The notes below the pieces were generated by a model. That model saw only the letters and a program-made list of their open reading frames with translations. It did no database searches and was not told the DNA's origin. The position numbers and the translations under genes are program-made. From contig CAYLNH010000324.1 of the NCBI GenBank assembly GCA_964384625.1, positions 1-7,351 of the forward strand: a stretch of DNA of 7,351 bases, read 5' to 3'. Shown here piece after piece: positions 6,149 through 7,351 of the stretch; positions within the stretch are counted from its first letter, which is position 1, and every line of letters begins with the position of its first letter. The DNA is from CAYLNH01 sp964384625 (GTDB taxonomy: Bacteria; Verrucomicrobiota; Lentisphaeria; JABSQK01).

Positions 6149-7351
6149 ATGGCAAAGTTGCTGACCTGCATGATTCCGGTGCTGTTTTTGAGTCTGGCCG
6201 TCCGGGCGGAAGACACCGTCCTGATCGATTTTTCTGCAGCTGATGCGGCGTCAAGGCTGGCGAAGAACGGCAAGAGCGGCGTAGCGTACCAAGTGGTCGG
6301 CAACGCGCTGGAGATCACCTGTACCCCCGGCAATAACAGGTATCCGGGCGTCGCCGTGAAGCCCGATGGCGATGTGTGGAATCTCTCCGCTTACGGCAAG
6401 GTGGAAGTGGACCTCGAGAACCTGAGCAAGCAGGCGATAACTGTTTGTTTGCGGGTCGACAACGCCGGTGATTGGAAGAAGAACCCGTGGAATGCCGAGA
6501 ACGTCCGCGTTAAGGCCGGGAAAAAGGTGACCGGCACAGTGATCTTCGGCTACTCCTGGGGGAAGAAAGCGTACAAACTGGATCCAAAGAAAGTGTCCCA
6601 GGTTCTCATCTTCTCCAGTAAACCGAAGCAGGAAACAAAGTTTCGGGTGACAGCAATTCGCGCCGCCGGCAAGCCCGGTGCGAAGCCCAAAGGGATCGAG
6701 CGCCTCCGACCGATGAACGGCGCGATGATCGACTTCAAGACGTACCCGAAAGACCGGATCCAGAACCGTGACACGGAGACGACCATTGTGAATGGTGCGG
6801 CGCGGATCAAGTTCCCGGCCGGCGTGAAGAACAAATGGCCCGGCGCCTCTTTCCGCACGCCGAAGAGCACCATCTGGGATTTGTCCGATTACAACCAGGT
6901 CGAGTTCAAACTGCGCAACCCCGGTGACAAACCGGTGCGCGCCATGTGCCGCGTCGACAACCGCAATGCCAATGGTACGCGGAACTGCGCCAATGCCATT
7001 GCGAACATTGCTCCCGGCGCTGAGAGGACCGTGATCGTGCCGTTCGTGACGGACAAGATTTTTGACGCTAACGAGAAGCGCGGTAAAACCGGCTTCGTAT
7101 TCGACAGCAGCAAGGTGATCGGCGTATTGGTGTTTACGGATCGTAAAGACCATGACCAGGAACTCATTCTGTCCGGCGTCAAGGGATCGGTGGCGCCGCC
7201 GCCGGCGATGCCGGAATGGCTCGGCAAACGCCCGCCTGTACAGGGCGATTGGGAAGTGACGTTCGAGGATGACTTCAGCGGCGAAACGATCGACCGGACT
7301 AAGGGTCGGCGCGGAAATAACGTCGCATTATTCGGGGCAGACATACCAACC
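6149..7351 (+). CDS. Secreted carbohydrate-binding protein, probable GH16-like glycoside hydrolase (3' end cut)
   Basis: This reads as 401 codons and is open at the window edge. A signal peptide (residues 1-20, lysine then a hydrophobic core, cleavage after VRA) directs export. Two beta-rich repeats follow, about 24-173 and 192-347. Matching landmarks are IDF (26-28 / 194-196), YPG or WPG, W-x-LS-x-Y (from W77 / W243), RVDN (102-105 / 268-271) and K-V-x-x-V-L-x-F near the end. Such domains resemble non-catalytic carbohydrate-binding modules of polysaccharide hydrolases. After a Pro-rich linker (about 348-362), GDWEVTFEDDFSGETID (366-382) resembles the opening of GH16 laminarinase/agarase-type domains (W-x-L-V-F-x-D-E-F-x-G-x-x-L-D). 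The Trp usually following the next Lys is glycine here (K385-G386). The GH16 ExDxxE catalytic motif would lie beyond the window, so the enzymatic call is tentative; a lectin-like ConA-fold domain is the alternative. It is probably in an operon with the LacI-type gene. Confidence 0.75.
   Translation, partial: MAKLLTCMIPVLFLSLAVRAEDTVLIDFSAADAASRLAKNGKSGVAYQVVGNALEITCTPGNNRYPGVAVKPDGDVWNLSAYGKVEVDLENLSKQAITVCLRVDNAGDWKKNPWNAENVRVKAGKKVTGTVIFGYSWGKKAYKLDPKKVSQVLIFSSKPKQETKFRVTAIRAAGKPGAKPKGIERLRPMNGAMIDFKTYPKDRIQNRDTETTIVNGAARIKFPAGVKNKWPGASFRTPKSTIWDLSDYNQVEFKLRNPGDKPVRAMCRVDNRNANGTRNCANAIANIAPGAERTVIVPFVTDKIFDANEKRGKTGFVFDSSKVIGVLVFTDRKDHDQELILSGVKGSVAPPPAMPEWLGKRPPVQGDWEVTFEDDFSGETIDRTKGRRGNNVALFGADIPT

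Overview
The window comes from a GC-rich bacterial chromosome. The protein mix suggests a member of the Planctomycetes-Verrucomicrobia-Lentisphaerae group or a similar free-living carbohydrate degrader: a eukaryote-like B-box zinc-finger membrane protein, a small divergent protein kinase, an FAD_oxidored-type flavoprotein, and a LacI regulator with a lengthened DNA-binding domain beside a secreted carbohydrate-binding protein. This placement is inferred from gene content; no RNA gene or marker protein is present to fix it. No tRNA, rRNA, CRISPR array, insertion sequence or integrase is visible.

Layout. Positions 1-247 are non-coding, with a perfect hairpin (70-90) and a plausible extended -10 promoter (165-193). 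Two small genes follow on the plus strand (248-649 and 726-1043). They encode about 44% identical proteins of a family I cannot name, evidently a tandem duplication. The second overlaps by 14 bp, tail to tail, a minus-strand gene for an FAD-dependent oxidoreductase (1030-2487). Upstream of that, on the same strand after a 47-bp gap, lies a gene for a membrane protein with two B-box-like zinc-binding modules (2535-4016). These two minus-strand genes may form one transcript from a candidate promoter at 4083-4111. A 194-bp divergent region separates them from a plus-strand kinase-fold gene (4211-4957).

The right part looks like a carbohydrate-response operon. A LacI-family regulator gene (5075-6109) has a LacI-type operator dyad (5044-5065) immediately in front of its start, which suggests autoregulation. 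Forty bases after it begins a secreted protein (6149 to the window end). This has a signal peptide, two tandem carbohydrate-binding-like domains and the beginning of what resembles a glycoside hydrolase family 16 (laminarinase-type) catalytic domain. The regulator probably controls this gene and whatever follows it.

The most unusual items are the unnamed tandem paralogues, the B-box membrane protein divergent from an atypical kinase, and the LacI operator paired with a modified LacI DNA-binding domain. None of these by itself amounts to a demonstrable new system.
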